From the NCBI RefSeq assembly GCF_000617845.2, contig NZ_DF820425.1:3957725-4021724 (forward strand): a stretch of 64,000 nucleotides of DNA, written 5' to 3'. A program made the translations under genes and the position numbers. Of the stretch, positions 37,795 to 46,920 are shown piece after piece. Origin of the DNA: Bradyrhizobium sp. DOA9. GTDB taxonomy: Bacteria > Pseudomonadota > Alphaproteobacteria > Rhizobiales > Xanthobacteraceae. Positions within the stretch are counted from its first letter, which is position 1. The number at the start of each line of letters is the position of its first letter. The notes under the pieces are model-generated. The model made no database searches, had not been told where the DNA came from, and saw nothing but the letters and a program-made list of their open reading frames with translations.

Positions 37795-37808
37795 TGTCCC
37801 AAAGGACA
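37795..37808. promoter_or_regulatory. Palindromic site upstream of the receiver gene
   Basis: TGTCCCAAAGGACA has perfect TGTCC / GGACA arms and nearly repeats TGTCCCAAGG of the 36949 element. It sits 12 bases before a -35-like TTGACA, a position suited to an activator. Confidence 0.55.
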
Positions 37809-37820
37809 ATGCCCGGCGTG

Positions 37821-37849
37821 TTGACAGTGCGCGACAAGCCGTGTGCAAT
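37821..37849 (+). promoter_or_regulatory. Candidate sigma-70-type promoter for the receiver gene
   Basis: TTGACA (37821-37826), a 17-base spacer and TGCAAT (37844-37849) lie about 77 bases ahead of the TTG start at 37927. The -35 is perfect; the -10 matches TATAAT at 4 of 6 positions. Confidence 0.5.
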
Positions 37850-37926
37850 AACGCAGATACGACCGCGTCGAGATGCGGCTGTCGTTTCCAATATCACGCC
37901 GTCCTCTTTCGGAAAGGCACGTCGCC

Positions 37927-38295
37927 TTGCCCCTGCGCGAGTCCGTTTTTGTCGTCGATGACGACCCGTCCATGCGTACCAGCATGGACAGGCTTCTGCG
38001 AGGACACGGCTTCGCCACCACCCTGTTCGAGACTGGTAGCGCCTTGCTGGACCATGACAGGTTCCACACCGCGATCTGCATCATCCTCGACATCGATCTC
38101 GGTGCAAAGTCCGGCATCGAGGTGCGGCGAAACCTGGCCGAGAAGGGCATCGCGGCGCCGGTGATCTACGTCACCGGCAATGACAGCCCGGCAAACCGCG
38201 CCGCGGCGATCGCCTCGGGCTGCATCGCCTATCTCACCAAGCCGTTTGCGGCGCAGTCCTTGATCGAGTCCGTCGAGCGCGCCCGCGTCCTGTAG
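37927..38295 (+). CDS. Single-domain response regulator receiver protein
   Basis: A 122-residue receiver with no output domain: Asp11-13, phospho-acceptor Asp55 (IILDID), Thr83 and Lys105. It resembles FixJ receivers. TTG 37927 has GGAAAGG nine bases ahead; the frame is open to 37873. It could be a phosphate sink or adaptor for the local two-component proteins. Confidence 0.82.
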   Translation: MPLRESVFVVDDDPSMRTSMDRLLRGHGFATTLFETGSALLDHDRFHTAICIILDIDLGAKSGIEVRRNLAEKGIAAPVIYVTGNDSPANRAAAIASGCIAYLTKPFAAQSLIESVERARVL

Positions 38296-38309
38296 CTCCA
38301 CGCCGGCCG

Positions 38310-38894
38310 TCATTCGTCGACATATTGCTCGAGCGTCCTGGCCGGCGCCCCCTTGTGGGCGGAAGCGAATTGCGCGAGCGGAATCGAGGTCGTCAGGGCC
38401 AGAAGATTGGAGTCGACGAGCTCGAGCAGAAGCGTCTGACCGTTTTCCATCTCCTCGACGATCGTTGGCGCCACGACGTCGGCCGCGATGCAGAGATTGG
38501 TGAGACACCAGGTATAGGGAATGCGGAACGCGGCGCCATGGTCGACCGCCAGTTTCGGTGACTGTTGCAGGTACATCCCGACCGGGACGAAAAGCTGCAG
38601 GCGCGCTGCGGGCGCGTCCTCCCGCTCGATCAGATCGACGCGCACGGCCGTCTGCCCGGTCGCGAATCGGCCGGTGATCGAGGTCCGGCAGAGGGTGGGC
38701 GCGCCGCCGGCCTTGAAGCACAGTTTTTGCCAGCTGTCATAACTGATGTCGTTCGCTTCGCGCTGTCCGCGTGTTGTGACCTCGGGGGGCTTTTCGGATT
38801 GCGCCGCCTTGGGCGAAGCGACAGCCGAGATCGTGGCGGCCACGACTGTTGCCACCATCAGCAGGCCAGACAGGCAATCAAGAGCACGGGCCAT
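38310..38894 (-). CDS. Invasion-associated locus B (IalB)-family secreted protein
   Basis: A 194-residue exported protein. The signal segment is LLMVATVVAATISAVA. The family pattern is visible: WQKLCFKAG...LCRT early, VPVGMYLQQSP in the middle and PYTWCLTNLCIAAD with paired cysteines. IalB proteins are periplasmic or envelope proteins of alphaproteobacteria; in free-living species the role is unknown. It converges on the receiver gene, 14 bases away. Confidence 0.85.
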   Translation of the reverse strand: MARALDCLSGLLMVATVVAATISAVASPKAAQSEKPPEVTTRGQREANDISYDSWQKLCFKAGGAPTLCRTSITGRFATGQTAVRVDLIEREDAPAARLQLFVPVGMYLQQSPKLAVDHGAAFRIPYTWCLTNLCIAADVVAPTIVEEMENGQTLLLELVDSNLLALTTSIPLAQFASAHKGAPARTLEQYVDE

Positions 38895-38918
38895 GGCTGC
38901 ACCTCCGAGATCCGTACT

Positions 38919-39803
38919 TTAGTTCTGGGCATCGAGAAACTTGGCGACCAACGGCGACCAGAGCGGAACTGCGTCCGGCGAACCGATGAAGAAATGTCCC
39001 TCGTCACCGAACGGCGGCATCAGGTGATATTCGGCCCGGCCGCCGGCGGCGATGAAGGCAGCGTGCATGCGCTTTGACAGCTCGGGACCGAAAAACGTGT
39101 CGTTCCCGATGTAGATCCACAACATCGGCACGCGCGATGTGCGGCCGAAATCGGCGGTGGCCTCGACCAGGCGGTCGGGCGCGCAATTGTTGTTCGGCTT
39201 GCCGTCGACGCGTCCACCGCGGCCCCCGGCAAAGACGATGATGGCTTTCACCTGTGGCGGGTTCACGCTCGACAGGGCGATCGAGGCCCAACCGCCGGCG
39301 GACTGGCCGACCACGATTACATCCTTGGGGATGATCCGCTTCTCGGCCGCCAGGTAGTCGATGATCCAGAGATCGACCTGGGCGACCGCGAGGCCGGCAT
39401 CACGGAAGTTCGGATTGGTGCATTTGCCGACCTTCGAGAAGAACGGCCCATAGAGCGCCCGCTCGGGGATATCGATGGCTGCTGCGCCATACCCGCTGCC
39501 GACCGGCGCCACGACGAGATAGCCGCGCCTTGCGAACCATTTGGCGGCATCACGAAATTCCACCAGAGGAAAGAAGCTGCGATTGGTCGGGTTGAGCGAG
39601 ACACCATGGTTCATGATCGCCAGCGGAAACGGACCTTCGCCGACCGGGCGCACCAGATAGGCGAACATCGGCAGCGGCAGCGGCAGCGCCCAGATTTCCT
39701 CCTGAATGCGGATCTCGTCCGCGGCGTGCGTGGGGGATGCGGCCAGGAAAAGGGCCAGGAAACTGATCGCGAGAGAATGGAGCCATGCGGGTCCGCGTCG
39801 CAT
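38919..39803 (-). CDS. Secreted alpha/beta hydrolase (dienelactone hydrolase-like esterase)
   Basis: A 294-residue hydrolase with a signal peptide (SLAISFLALFLAASPTHA). The oxyanion region is NHGVS, the nucleophile Ser168 lies in GQSAGG, and the likely catalytic His is in GDEGHFF near residue 274. GGAGGAG precedes ATG 39803. It follows the AspT-like transporter gene by 11 bases in the same operon. The ester substrate is unknown. Confidence 0.87.
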   Translation of the reverse strand: MRRGPAWLHSLAISFLALFLAASPTHAADEIRIQEEIWALPLPLPMFAYLVRPVGEGPFPLAIMNHGVSLNPTNRSFFPLVEFRDAAKWFARRGYLVVAPVGSGYGAAAIDIPERALYGPFFSKVGKCTNPNFRDAGLAVAQVDLWIIDYLAAEKRIIPKDVIVVGQSAGGWASIALSSVNPPQVKAIIVFAGGRGGRVDGKPNNNCAPDRLVEATADFGRTSRVPMLWIYIGNDTFFGPELSKRMHAAFIAAGGRAEYHLMPPFGDEGHFFIGSPDAVPLWSPLVAKFLDAQN

Positions 39804-39814
39804 CCGCTCCTCCC

Positions 39815-41503
39815 TCAACCCGAATAGGTTGCGGCCACGACGATCGGGCCGAGCACCGTGAGGACGACATTGCCGACCGCGTAGGGGACGGCGACGCCGA
39901 GCACCGGCGTCTGGCTCTCGGCAACGTCGCAGGCGCCGGTGACGGCGGCATCGACCGTCATGGCCCCGGCGAGCGCACCGCAGGTCACGACCGGGTTCAT
40001 GCGCAGCAGGTAATAGGCGACCAGCGTTCCGACCGTCATTGGAACCAGCGTGACCACGATGCCCATGCCGACCAGCAACAAGCCGTGGGCCTGGATCGCC
40101 GACCAGGCGGCAAGCCCGTTGCCCAGACCGATCGCCGCGATGAAGCCGCCGAGCCCGATGTCGCTCAGGGTCTGCTGCGCCGCCGGCGGCATTGCGCCGA
40201 CGCCGGGCCTGCGCGAGCGCAACCAGCCGCAGACGAGCCCGGCGATCAACGCGCCGCCGCCGCCACCCAGCGTCAATGCGACGGTGCCGACCTTGAAGCT
40301 GGCAAGGCCCGCCAGGAGGCCTACGGAGATGCCCGCGGCGAGGAAGGCGATGTCGGTGCGATCGCTGGTATTGAGGGCGTATCCCACCTGCGCCGTTGCC
40401 CGCGCGATATTGCTTGTGCTGCCGACCAGCGTCATGACGTCGCCGAGATAGACCCGCGTGTCGGGACCGAGCGGCACTTCCCGTCCCATGCGCGTCAGCG
40501 CACGCAGGAATACGCCGCGCGCATCGGCACCGAGCCGGTCGACGATCTCGCGAAGTGAGCGGCCGTGCAACTGCCGGTTCTCGACGAGCACCTCGATCAC
40601 GTTGCCCGGCAGGTTGCGCAGCAGCTCTCCCGCGTCGATCTCGGCCCCGAGGATCGGCTTGGCCGCGACGATCGCGGCGGTCGGACCGGCAATGACGATG
40701 TCGTCGCCGGCCTCGAGCACGGTGTCCTGCTGCGGCTTGATGTCGGCCCCGCCGCGCACGATCCGCTCCACGACCGTGCGGCTGCCGATCTCCGCCTCGA
40801 TCGCACCGATGGTGCGACCTGCGGCGGCCGACACGCGATAGGCGCGAGCCTGGAATTTGCGATAGGACAGATTTTCCGTCTTCGGCGGCGCACCGCCCGC
40901 GAGCTCGACTTCGAGCTTCTTGGCCTCCGCCTTCAGGTCGATCCGCATCAGCCGTGGCGCCACGAACGGCACGAACAGCAGCGTCAGGATGTAGCCAAGC
41001 ACGTAGGTCACAGCATAGCCGGCCGCGATGTTGGCTTCCTGCTGCTTCAGCGCTTCGGCTGGCAGACCGAGCTGCGCCAGCGCGCCGGATGCGGTGCCGA
41101 TCACCGACGATTGCGTCAGCGCTCCGGCGGCCAGTCCCGCCGCCGTCCCCGTGTCCAACGTGAAGACGCGGGCGAAGATGAGCACCAGGATGAGCCCCGT
41201 GGCTCCGATCACCAGCGCGAGCGCGACCTGTGCCAGGGTCCGAACGCTCAGCGAGGCGAAAAATTCCGGTCCCGAACGATAGCCGATCGTGAACACAAAC
41301 AGGCTGAACAGGATCGCCCTGAGGATCGGCGGGAACGTGAAGCTCCCGAGCTGCCCGATCAACACCGCGACGATCAGGATGCAGGCAGTGGTTCCGATCG
41401 AGAAGCCCCGGATCCTGATGCGTCCGAGGATGGTGCCGATCGCGATCGCGAGCAGCAGGAATATTTCCGGTGCGGTGGCGATGATCCACCTGACGGTTTC
41501 CAT
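39815..41503 (-). CDS. AspT/YidE-family transporter with RCK-C domains (first of two)
   Basis: A 562-residue membrane protein with two AspT/YidE membrane blocks (about 1-170 and 385-562) around two cytoplasmic TrkA-C-like domains (about 205-370). AspT in other bacteria swaps aspartate for alanine. The start ATG 41503 is set by family length; the frame is open to 41656 but that part spans an FNR-type box. It is cotranscribed with the esterase. A second, larger paralogous carrier is at 46921. Confidence 0.87.
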   Translation of the reverse strand: METVRWIIATAPEIFLLLAIAIGTILGRIRIRGFSIGTTACILIVAVLIGQLGSFTFPPILRAILFSLFVFTIGYRSGPEFFASLSVRTLAQVALALVIGATGLILVLIFARVFTLDTGTAAGLAAGALTQSSVIGTASGALAQLGLPAEALKQQEANIAAGYAVTYVLGYILTLLFVPFVAPRLMRIDLKAEAKKLEVELAGGAPPKTENLSYRKFQARAYRVSAAAGRTIGAIEAEIGSRTVVERIVRGGADIKPQQDTVLEAGDDIVIAGPTAAIVAAKPILGAEIDAGELLRNLPGNVIEVLVENRQLHGRSLREIVDRLGADARGVFLRALTRMGREVPLGPDTRVYLGDVMTLVGSTSNIARATAQVGYALNTSDRTDIAFLAAGISVGLLAGLASFKVGTVALTLGGGGGALIAGLVCGWLRSRRPGVGAMPPAAQQTLSDIGLGGFIAAIGLGNGLAAWSAIQAHGLLLVGMGIVVTLVPMTVGTLVAYYLLRMNPVVTCGALAGAMTVDAAVTGACDVAESQTPVLGVAVPYAVGNVVLTVLGPIVVAATYSG

Positions 41504-41555
41504 GGCATTCCCCCGGCGCTTTGGCGTGATTTGATTGGCGATGGCGGGATGTTGC

Positions 41556-41569
41556 TTGATCCAGATCAA
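41556..41569. promoter_or_regulatory. FNR/FixK-type box between divergent AspT-like and DUF1275 genes
   Basis: TTGATCCAGATCAA, a perfect dyad. The centre is 59.5 bp from the minus-strand start (41503) and 72.5 bp from the plus-strand start (41635), so it could activate either or both. Confidence 0.8.
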
Positions 41570-41634
41570 GCCTTCGCGGCGACGTGGCGGCGCCATGACG
41601 CGATGGAATGTTTGCGACAGCGCATATTGCCGAC

Positions 41635-42315
41635 ATGAGTACCTTGGACGTCGCAACCGGAGCGATCCGCCGCGATGAGACGGTGGGGATCGTCTTGCTG
41701 CTCGCCTTCGCAGGCGGCTATATCGACGCCTATACCTGGATCATCCACGGCGTGTTGGCGAACGCCCAGACCGCCAATTTGATCTTCCTTTGGGTTCATG
41801 CGACCGCCGGAAACTGGACGGAGGCGTTGCACTTCGTGCCGCCGATCGTGGCTTTCGCCTTTGGCATCGTGATCGCGGCATGGCTGCGCCGTGTTGCCGG
41901 TGAGCGTGCCAAGGTGATCAGCACCCTGGTCGAGATCATCCTCCTGATCGCGGTCGGCATCCTGCATAATCGTCTGCCGGATGCCGCGGGCACGCTGGGT
42001 ATTTCCTTCGTTGCGGCAATGCAGGCCGCGACGTTCACCAGGGTCGAGGGCACCGCTTGCAGCACGGTGATGATCACCGGAAATATGCGCCAGGCGATCG
42101 AGGCGATGTTCGCAGTTGCGTCCGGGGGCGCTCCGGCCGGAACGCTGCGCTGGTCGGGCATCTTTTTCGCGTTATGTGCCGTGTTCGGCTTCGGTGCCGC
42201 GGCCGGCGCTCTCGCCACCAAGAGCATTCCCGATCTCGCATTGGGCCTGCCCGTAGTCGCGCTGTTGATCGTGCTGCTGCGCTGCGAAGCGTCCCGTTCG
42301 GAGGACGGGCGATGA
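41635..42315 (+). CDS. DUF1275 (YoaK-family) membrane protein
   Basis: A 226-residue membrane protein with six predicted helices and family landmarks GGYIDAYTWI, ANAQTANLIFL and VMITGNMRQ. ATG 41635 gives the usual N-terminus and leaves a 31-base leader if the FNR-type box is used; ATG 41608 is the alternative. Function in the family is not known. It overlaps the SulP gene by ATGA. Confidence 0.85.
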   Translation: MSTLDVATGAIRRDETVGIVLLLAFAGGYIDAYTWIIHGVLANAQTANLIFLWVHATAGNWTEALHFVPPIVAFAFGIVIAAWLRRVAGERAKVISTLVEIILLIAVGILHNRLPDAAGTLGISFVAAMQAATFTRVEGTACSTVMITGNMRQAIEAMFAVASGGAPAGTLRWSGIFFALCAVFGFGAAAGALATKSIPDLALGLPVVALLIVLLRCEASRSEDGR

Positions 42316-44015
42316 ACCGGCCATCCGCTCCGACCTGGACCCGCTTCTTTCCACCAGCCGAATGGCTCGCGGCCTACCGACGCGAATGGCTGCCGTCCGA
42401 CGCGATCGCCGGCATCACGCTTGCCGCCTACGCCATCCCGGTCTCGCTCGCCTATGCCGCACTGGCCGGCCTGCCGCCGCAGATCGGCGTCTACGGCTAC
42501 ATGCTCGGAGGCATCGGCTATGCCTTGTTTGGGGCGTCGCGCCAGCTCGCAATCGGCCCGACCTCGGCAATCTCCCTGATGATCGCCGGGACCGTCGGCG
42601 CCCTCGCCGGAGGCGATGCGGTCCGCTATGCGCAGATCGCAAGCCTGACGGCCTTCGCGGTGGCCGTGCTGTGCTTCATCGCCTGGCTGTTCAAGCTGAG
42701 CGTGCTGGTCCGCCTCGTCAGCGACAGCATCCTGGTCGGCTTCAAGGCGGGGGCCGGGCTCACCATCATCATGAGCCAGCTGCCGAGCCTGCTCGGCATC
42801 GCCGGCGGCGGGCACAATTTTTTCGATCGCGCGATCAAGTTGTCCGGGCAGCTCGGCGGCATCGATCTGCTGGTGCTCGGCATCGGCGCGGTCGCGCTCG
42901 TGCTGCTTCTGCTCGGCGAACGGCTTTTGCCGGGAAAACCCGTCGGCATCTCCGTCGTGGCACTCGCGATCGCCCTGGCAACGCTCCTGGGCTTGCCAGC
43001 CCTCGGTGTGCCCGTCACCGGGAAGATACCGGAAGGGCTGCCGGCGCTGGCGATCCCGACCTTTGGCCTTCTGGCGTTCGATGATCTGTTTCCGCTCGCT
43101 GCAGGTTGCGTGCTGCTGGCCTATATCGAGGGCGTATCGGCGGCGCGGAGCTTCGCCGCCAAGCACGGCTATCCGCTCGATGTCCGCCAGGAGTTCCTGG
43201 GACTGGGCGCGGCGAACCTCGCCGCCGCGTTCGGCCATGGCTACCCCGTCGCGGGCGGCCTGTCGCAATCGGCGGTGAACGACAATGCCGGCGCGCGGAC
43301 GCCGCTGGCGCTGGTGATCTGCTCGGTGGCGCTCGGGCTGTGCCTGCTGTTCTTCACGGGGCTGCTGACCAACCTGCCCAAGGCGGTGCTCGCGGCGATC
43401 GTCATCGCCGCCGTCTACAGGCTGGTCGACCTTCGGGCGCTGCTGCGGATGTGGCAGGTCAGCCGGATCGATTTCTACGCGGCGGCGATTGCCCTGATCT
43501 CCGTTCTGCTGCTCGGCATCCTCCAGGGCGTTCTGCTGGCGGCGATCGCCTCGATCCTGCTGTTGCTGGCGCGGGCCTCGCAGCCGAATGTCGCGTTCCT
43601 CGGCCGCTTGCCCGGCAGCGGCCGTTATTCGGATAGCGCAAGACATGAGGGCGTCGAGCCGCTGGTCGGGATCATCGCCTTCCGGCCCGAAGCGTCGCTG
43701 CTCTACATCAATGCCGAGACGATCCTGCAAACCGTCCTGGGTGAGCTCGGGAGGTCGCCCGGCGTCCGGCTGGTGGCCTGCGACCTCTCGGCGTCGCCCT
43801 ATATCGATCTGGCCGGCGCACGCATGTTGCATGATCTCTACGACGAGCTTGCGTCACGCAAGGTGACCTTCTGCATCGTCGGCGCTCATGCGCAGCTCCG
43901 CGACCTCCTGCGCGCCGAGGGGCTCGCAGACAAGACCGACAGCGGCCAGTGGCTGCGGTCGCTCGATAGCCTGCTCGGCGATGATCAGGCGAGCGCCGCA
44001 CAACGAACGGCTTGA
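42312..44015 (+). CDS. SulP-family anion transporter with STAS domain
   Basis: A 567-residue transporter: about twelve membrane segments (WLPSDAIAGITLAAYAIPVS near the start, LAIGPTSAISLM) and a C-terminal STAS domain (about 440-555). The STAS loop reads CDLSASPYIDLAGA. Family members move sulfate, bicarbonate or dicarboxylates. It is translationally coupled to the DUF1275 gene and shares its promoter. Confidence 0.9.
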   Translation: MNRPSAPTWTRFFPPAEWLAAYRREWLPSDAIAGITLAAYAIPVSLAYAALAGLPPQIGVYGYMLGGIGYALFGASRQLAIGPTSAISLMIAGTVGALAGGDAVRYAQIASLTAFAVAVLCFIAWLFKLSVLVRLVSDSILVGFKAGAGLTIIMSQLPSLLGIAGGGHNFFDRAIKLSGQLGGIDLLVLGIGAVALVLLLLGERLLPGKPVGISVVALAIALATLLGLPALGVPVTGKIPEGLPALAIPTFGLLAFDDLFPLAAGCVLLAYIEGVSAARSFAAKHGYPLDVRQEFLGLGAANLAAAFGHGYPVAGGLSQSAVNDNAGARTPLALVICSVALGLCLLFFTGLLTNLPKAVLAAIVIAAVYRLVDLRALLRMWQVSRIDFYAAAIALISVLLLGILQGVLLAAIASILLLLARASQPNVAFLGRLPGSGRYSDSARHEGVEPLVGIIAFRPEASLLYINAETILQTVLGELGRSPGVRLVACDLSASPYIDLAGARMLHDLYDELASRKVTFCIVGAHAQLRDLLRAEGLADKTDSGQWLRSLDSLLGDDQASAAQRTA

Positions 44016-44072
44016 TGTTGTCGTGTTGCGGTGCGAACGGCGCTGCATCGACTCGCAGAATGCACGCGACCG

Positions 44073-44086
44073 TTGACTTGGATCAA
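44073..44086 (+). promoter_or_regulatory. FNR/FixK-type box upstream of the decarboxylase gene
   Basis: TTGACTTGGATCAA matches TTGAY-N4-RTCAA. Its centre is 70.5 bp before ATG 44150, the same geometry as the other boxes in this region. Confidence 0.75.
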
Positions 44087-44149
44087 TGGAGCGACCCGCG
44101 CCGCACCCACGATCCCGCATCACCTTCGGCAAGAGATCGGGAGAGAGAG

Positions 44150-46903
44150 ATGTCCAAGGACGCCCAGCCCGCAAAGAAGCGTATCGACCAGTTCTTCTCC
44201 GGCCCCGGTGCACGGGCAGACGACTGGCGCGACCTCGTGGAAGCAGCAAAGACCTGGGCGCGCGTCGGCAATCGCGCGGCCTTCGACGCGGCGCTGGCCG
44301 ATCTCTCCGTCACCGAAGAATTTCACGGCTATCCCGGTCCGCACCTCATGGCGGCGTTGCGTGAAGCTGCGGCCGCCGGCGACGGTGCGTCATCGTTCGC
44401 CCTTGCGACGCGAATTGCCCAGGCGCTGGCGACGCGATCCTTCCGTCAGCATGCCGGCGACTGGAACGCCAAGGACGACGGCAATGGTGACGCGCCGGAG
44501 CTGGTGCCGCCGGCCTTTGGTGCCCACAGCGCGCGCAGGCCATATTTCGAGACCCTGATCGTCACCGGCGTATCATCGAGCCAATGGCCGGCGCTGGCCG
44601 CTGAATGGCGCAAGCTGCGGCGCCCGGTCGACGCCTTCGTCTATGAACCCGTCATCGTCGGCAGCCTGGAGGACGCCTTCTGCGCGACCATGCTCAATCC
44701 GAACCTCGGAGCCGTCATCATCAACGAGGGCTTCGGCCTGCGTTCGCGCCACGATGCGCCGGTGTTGCGCTCGATCATGGCCACGGCCGGTCTCAGCGAC
44801 GAAACCGACGCCTCGGCGCTGCGGCTCGCCCAGATCATCAAGCGCGTCAGGCCCGAGCTCGACCTTTACATGATCTCGAACCGGGACGTGGAGGAGCTCG
44901 CGGGCAATCCCGAGGCGGACGTGGTCCGCCGCATCTTCTATTCCGTCGAGGAGCTCCTGGAGCTGCATCTGTCGATCCTCGAAGGCATCCAGGATCGCTA
45001 CGACACGCCGTTCTTCGACAATCTCAAGAAATACGCCCAGCGCCCGATCGGCACCTTCCACGCGCTGCCGATCGCGCGCGGCAAGTCGATCTTCAAGTCC
45101 GACTGGATCCGGGACATGGGTGAGTTCTACGGCCCGAACCTGTTCCTGGCCGAGAGCAGCGCCACCACCGGCGGTCTCGACAGCATGCTGGAGCCGACCG
45201 GCAACATCAAGAAGGCGCAGGAGAAAGCGGCGAGGGCGCTCGGCGCCGACCGCGTCTTCTTCGTCACCAATGGCACCTCGACGTCCAACAAGATGGCGGT
45301 GCAGGCGCTGCTCGCGCCCGGCGACATCGCGATCGTCGACCGCAACTGCCACAAGTCGCATCACTACGGCATGGTGCTGGCAGGCGCGCAGCCGCTCTAC
45401 GTCGAGGCCTTCCCGATGACGGAATATTCGATGTACGGCGCGGTGCCGCTGAAGACCATCAAGCAGGCGCTGCTGGGCGCCAAGGCCGACGGCCGGCTCG
45501 ACCGCGTCAAGATGGTCGACCTGACCAACTGCACCTTCGACGGCCATATCTACAACACAAGGCGGGTGATGGAGGAATGCCTCGCCATCAAGCCCGATCT
45601 GATCTTCCTTTGGGACGAAGCTTGGTTCGGCTTTGCGCGATTCTCGCCGTTCCTGCGCCGCCGCACCGGACTTGGCGCCGCCAACGAGATCGAGGCATGG
45701 ATGCGCGATCCCAGGTCGGTCGCGATCTATGAGAAGCAGCAGGCCGAGCTCGGCAAGAACCCCTCCGACGAGGTGCTGCTCAAGACCCGGCTGATTCCGG
45801 ACCCCAGACAGATCCGGCTGCGCGTCTACCAGACCAACTCGACCCACAAGTCGATGTCGGCGATCCGCCAGGGCTCGATGCTCTCGGTCAAGGACGTCGA
45901 ATTCCACACCGTCGAGCAGCAGTTCAAGGAGGCGGTGTTCACCCATGCCTCGACCAGTCCGAACCAGCAGCTGATCGCCAGCCTCGACGTCTCGCGGCGG
46001 CAGATGGAGCTGGAGGGCTATGGCCTCGTCGCCAATGCCATCGAGATCGCGTTCGCGATCCGCCAGGCGGTCAACAACAATCCGCTGATATCGAAATACT
46101 TCCGCATTCTCGGTGCCGACGCCATGGTGCCGGTGCAGTACCGTCAGAGCGGCTTCACCGACTTCCTCGCCCCGGGCGTCAACTGGGCGAACACGCTGAA
46201 GAGCCTGAATGAGGACGAGTTCTGCCTCGACCCGACCCGCATGACGCTGGTGTGCGGCATGGCCGGCTACGACGGCACGCAGTTCAAGGGCATTCTCGCC
46301 AACGAGTACAACATCCAGGTCAACAAGACCTCGCGCAACTCGGTCCTGGTCCAGTCCAACATCAACAACACCCGCAGCGACGTCGCGCATCTCGTCCGCG
46401 TGCTCGCCGAGATCGCGGGCGAGATCGACCGCGGCCTTGCCCAGGGCGGTGCCAATGCGCGGAAGACGTTCGAGGCACGGGTGACGAGCCTGATGAAGGA
46501 CGTGCCCGACCTGCCGAACTTCTCGCATTTCCACCCGAGCTTCCGCGGCGATGCCGGCACCAAGACCAATGAAGGCGACATCCGCAGCGGCTTCTACGCG
46601 GCCTATGACGTTGCCGGCTGTGAGCACATCCGCCTCAACGATGCCGAGATCGACCGGCGGCTGAAGGCAGGTCCCGAGCTCGTCTCGGCCAACTTCGTGA
46701 TCCCGTATCCGCCGGGCTTCCCGATCATGGTGCCCGGCCAGGTCATCACCCAGGAGACCATCGACTTCATGCGCAAGCTCGATGTGAAGGAGATCCACGG
46801 CTACGACGCCAAGGAAGGCTTGAAGCTCGTGCGGACGGAAGCCTTGGCCAAGCTCGGCCGACCAAAGCCGGGCGCGCAGGCAAAGCTCAAGGCCGCGTCA
46901 TAG
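44150..46903 (+). CDS. PLP-dependent Orn/Lys/Arg decarboxylase-family protein
   Basis: A 917-residue fold type I decarboxylase, longer than the 710-760 residues of LdcC or AdiA owing to an N-terminal extension of over 100 residues. The PLP lysine is Lys567 in STHKSMSA; the major domain also shows GTSTSNKMAVQALL and DRNCHKSHHYG. It would consume a proton while decarboxylating a basic or acidic amino acid. A carrier of AspT type follows after 17 bases, which suggests a decarboxylase-antiporter unit. GGGAGAGAG precedes ATG 44150. Substrate unproved. Confidence 0.9.
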   Translation: MSKDAQPAKKRIDQFFSGPGARADDWRDLVEAAKTWARVGNRAAFDAALADLSVTEEFHGYPGPHLMAALREAAAAGDGASSFALATRIAQALATRSFRQHAGDWNAKDDGNGDAPELVPPAFGAHSARRPYFETLIVTGVSSSQWPALAAEWRKLRRPVDAFVYEPVIVGSLEDAFCATMLNPNLGAVIINEGFGLRSRHDAPVLRSIMATAGLSDETDASALRLAQIIKRVRPELDLYMISNRDVEELAGNPEADVVRRIFYSVEELLELHLSILEGIQDRYDTPFFDNLKKYAQRPIGTFHALPIARGKSIFKSDWIRDMGEFYGPNLFLAESSATTGGLDSMLEPTGNIKKAQEKAARALGADRVFFVTNGTSTSNKMAVQALLAPGDIAIVDRNCHKSHHYGMVLAGAQPLYVEAFPMTEYSMYGAVPLKTIKQALLGAKADGRLDRVKMVDLTNCTFDGHIYNTRRVMEECLAIKPDLIFLWDEAWFGFARFSPFLRRRTGLGAANEIEAWMRDPRSVAIYEKQQAELGKNPSDEVLLKTRLIPDPRQIRLRVYQTNSTHKSMSAIRQGSMLSVKDVEFHTVEQQFKEAVFTHASTSPNQQLIASLDVSRRQMELEGYGLVANAIEIAFAIRQAVNNNPLISKYFRILGADAMVPVQYRQSGFTDFLAPGVNWANTLKSLNEDEFCLDPTRMTLVCGMAGYDGTQFKGILANEYNIQVNKTSRNSVLVQSNINNTRSDVAHLVRVLAEIAGEIDRGLAQGGANARKTFEARVTSLMKDVPDLPNFSHFHPSFRGDAGTKTNEGDIRSGFYAAYDVAGCEHIRLNDAEIDRRLKAGPELVSANFVIPYPPGFPIMVPGQVITQETIDFMRKLDVKEIHGYDAKEGLKLVRTEALAKLGRPKPGAQAKLKAAS

Positions 46904-46920
46904 GTCTGGAGGGGACGAAC

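Noticed and set aside
37136..38295. A fixLJ operon
   Set aside because: No haem-PAS kinase is adjacent; only FixJ-like receivers are present and the kinase at 53516 has a periplasmic sensor.
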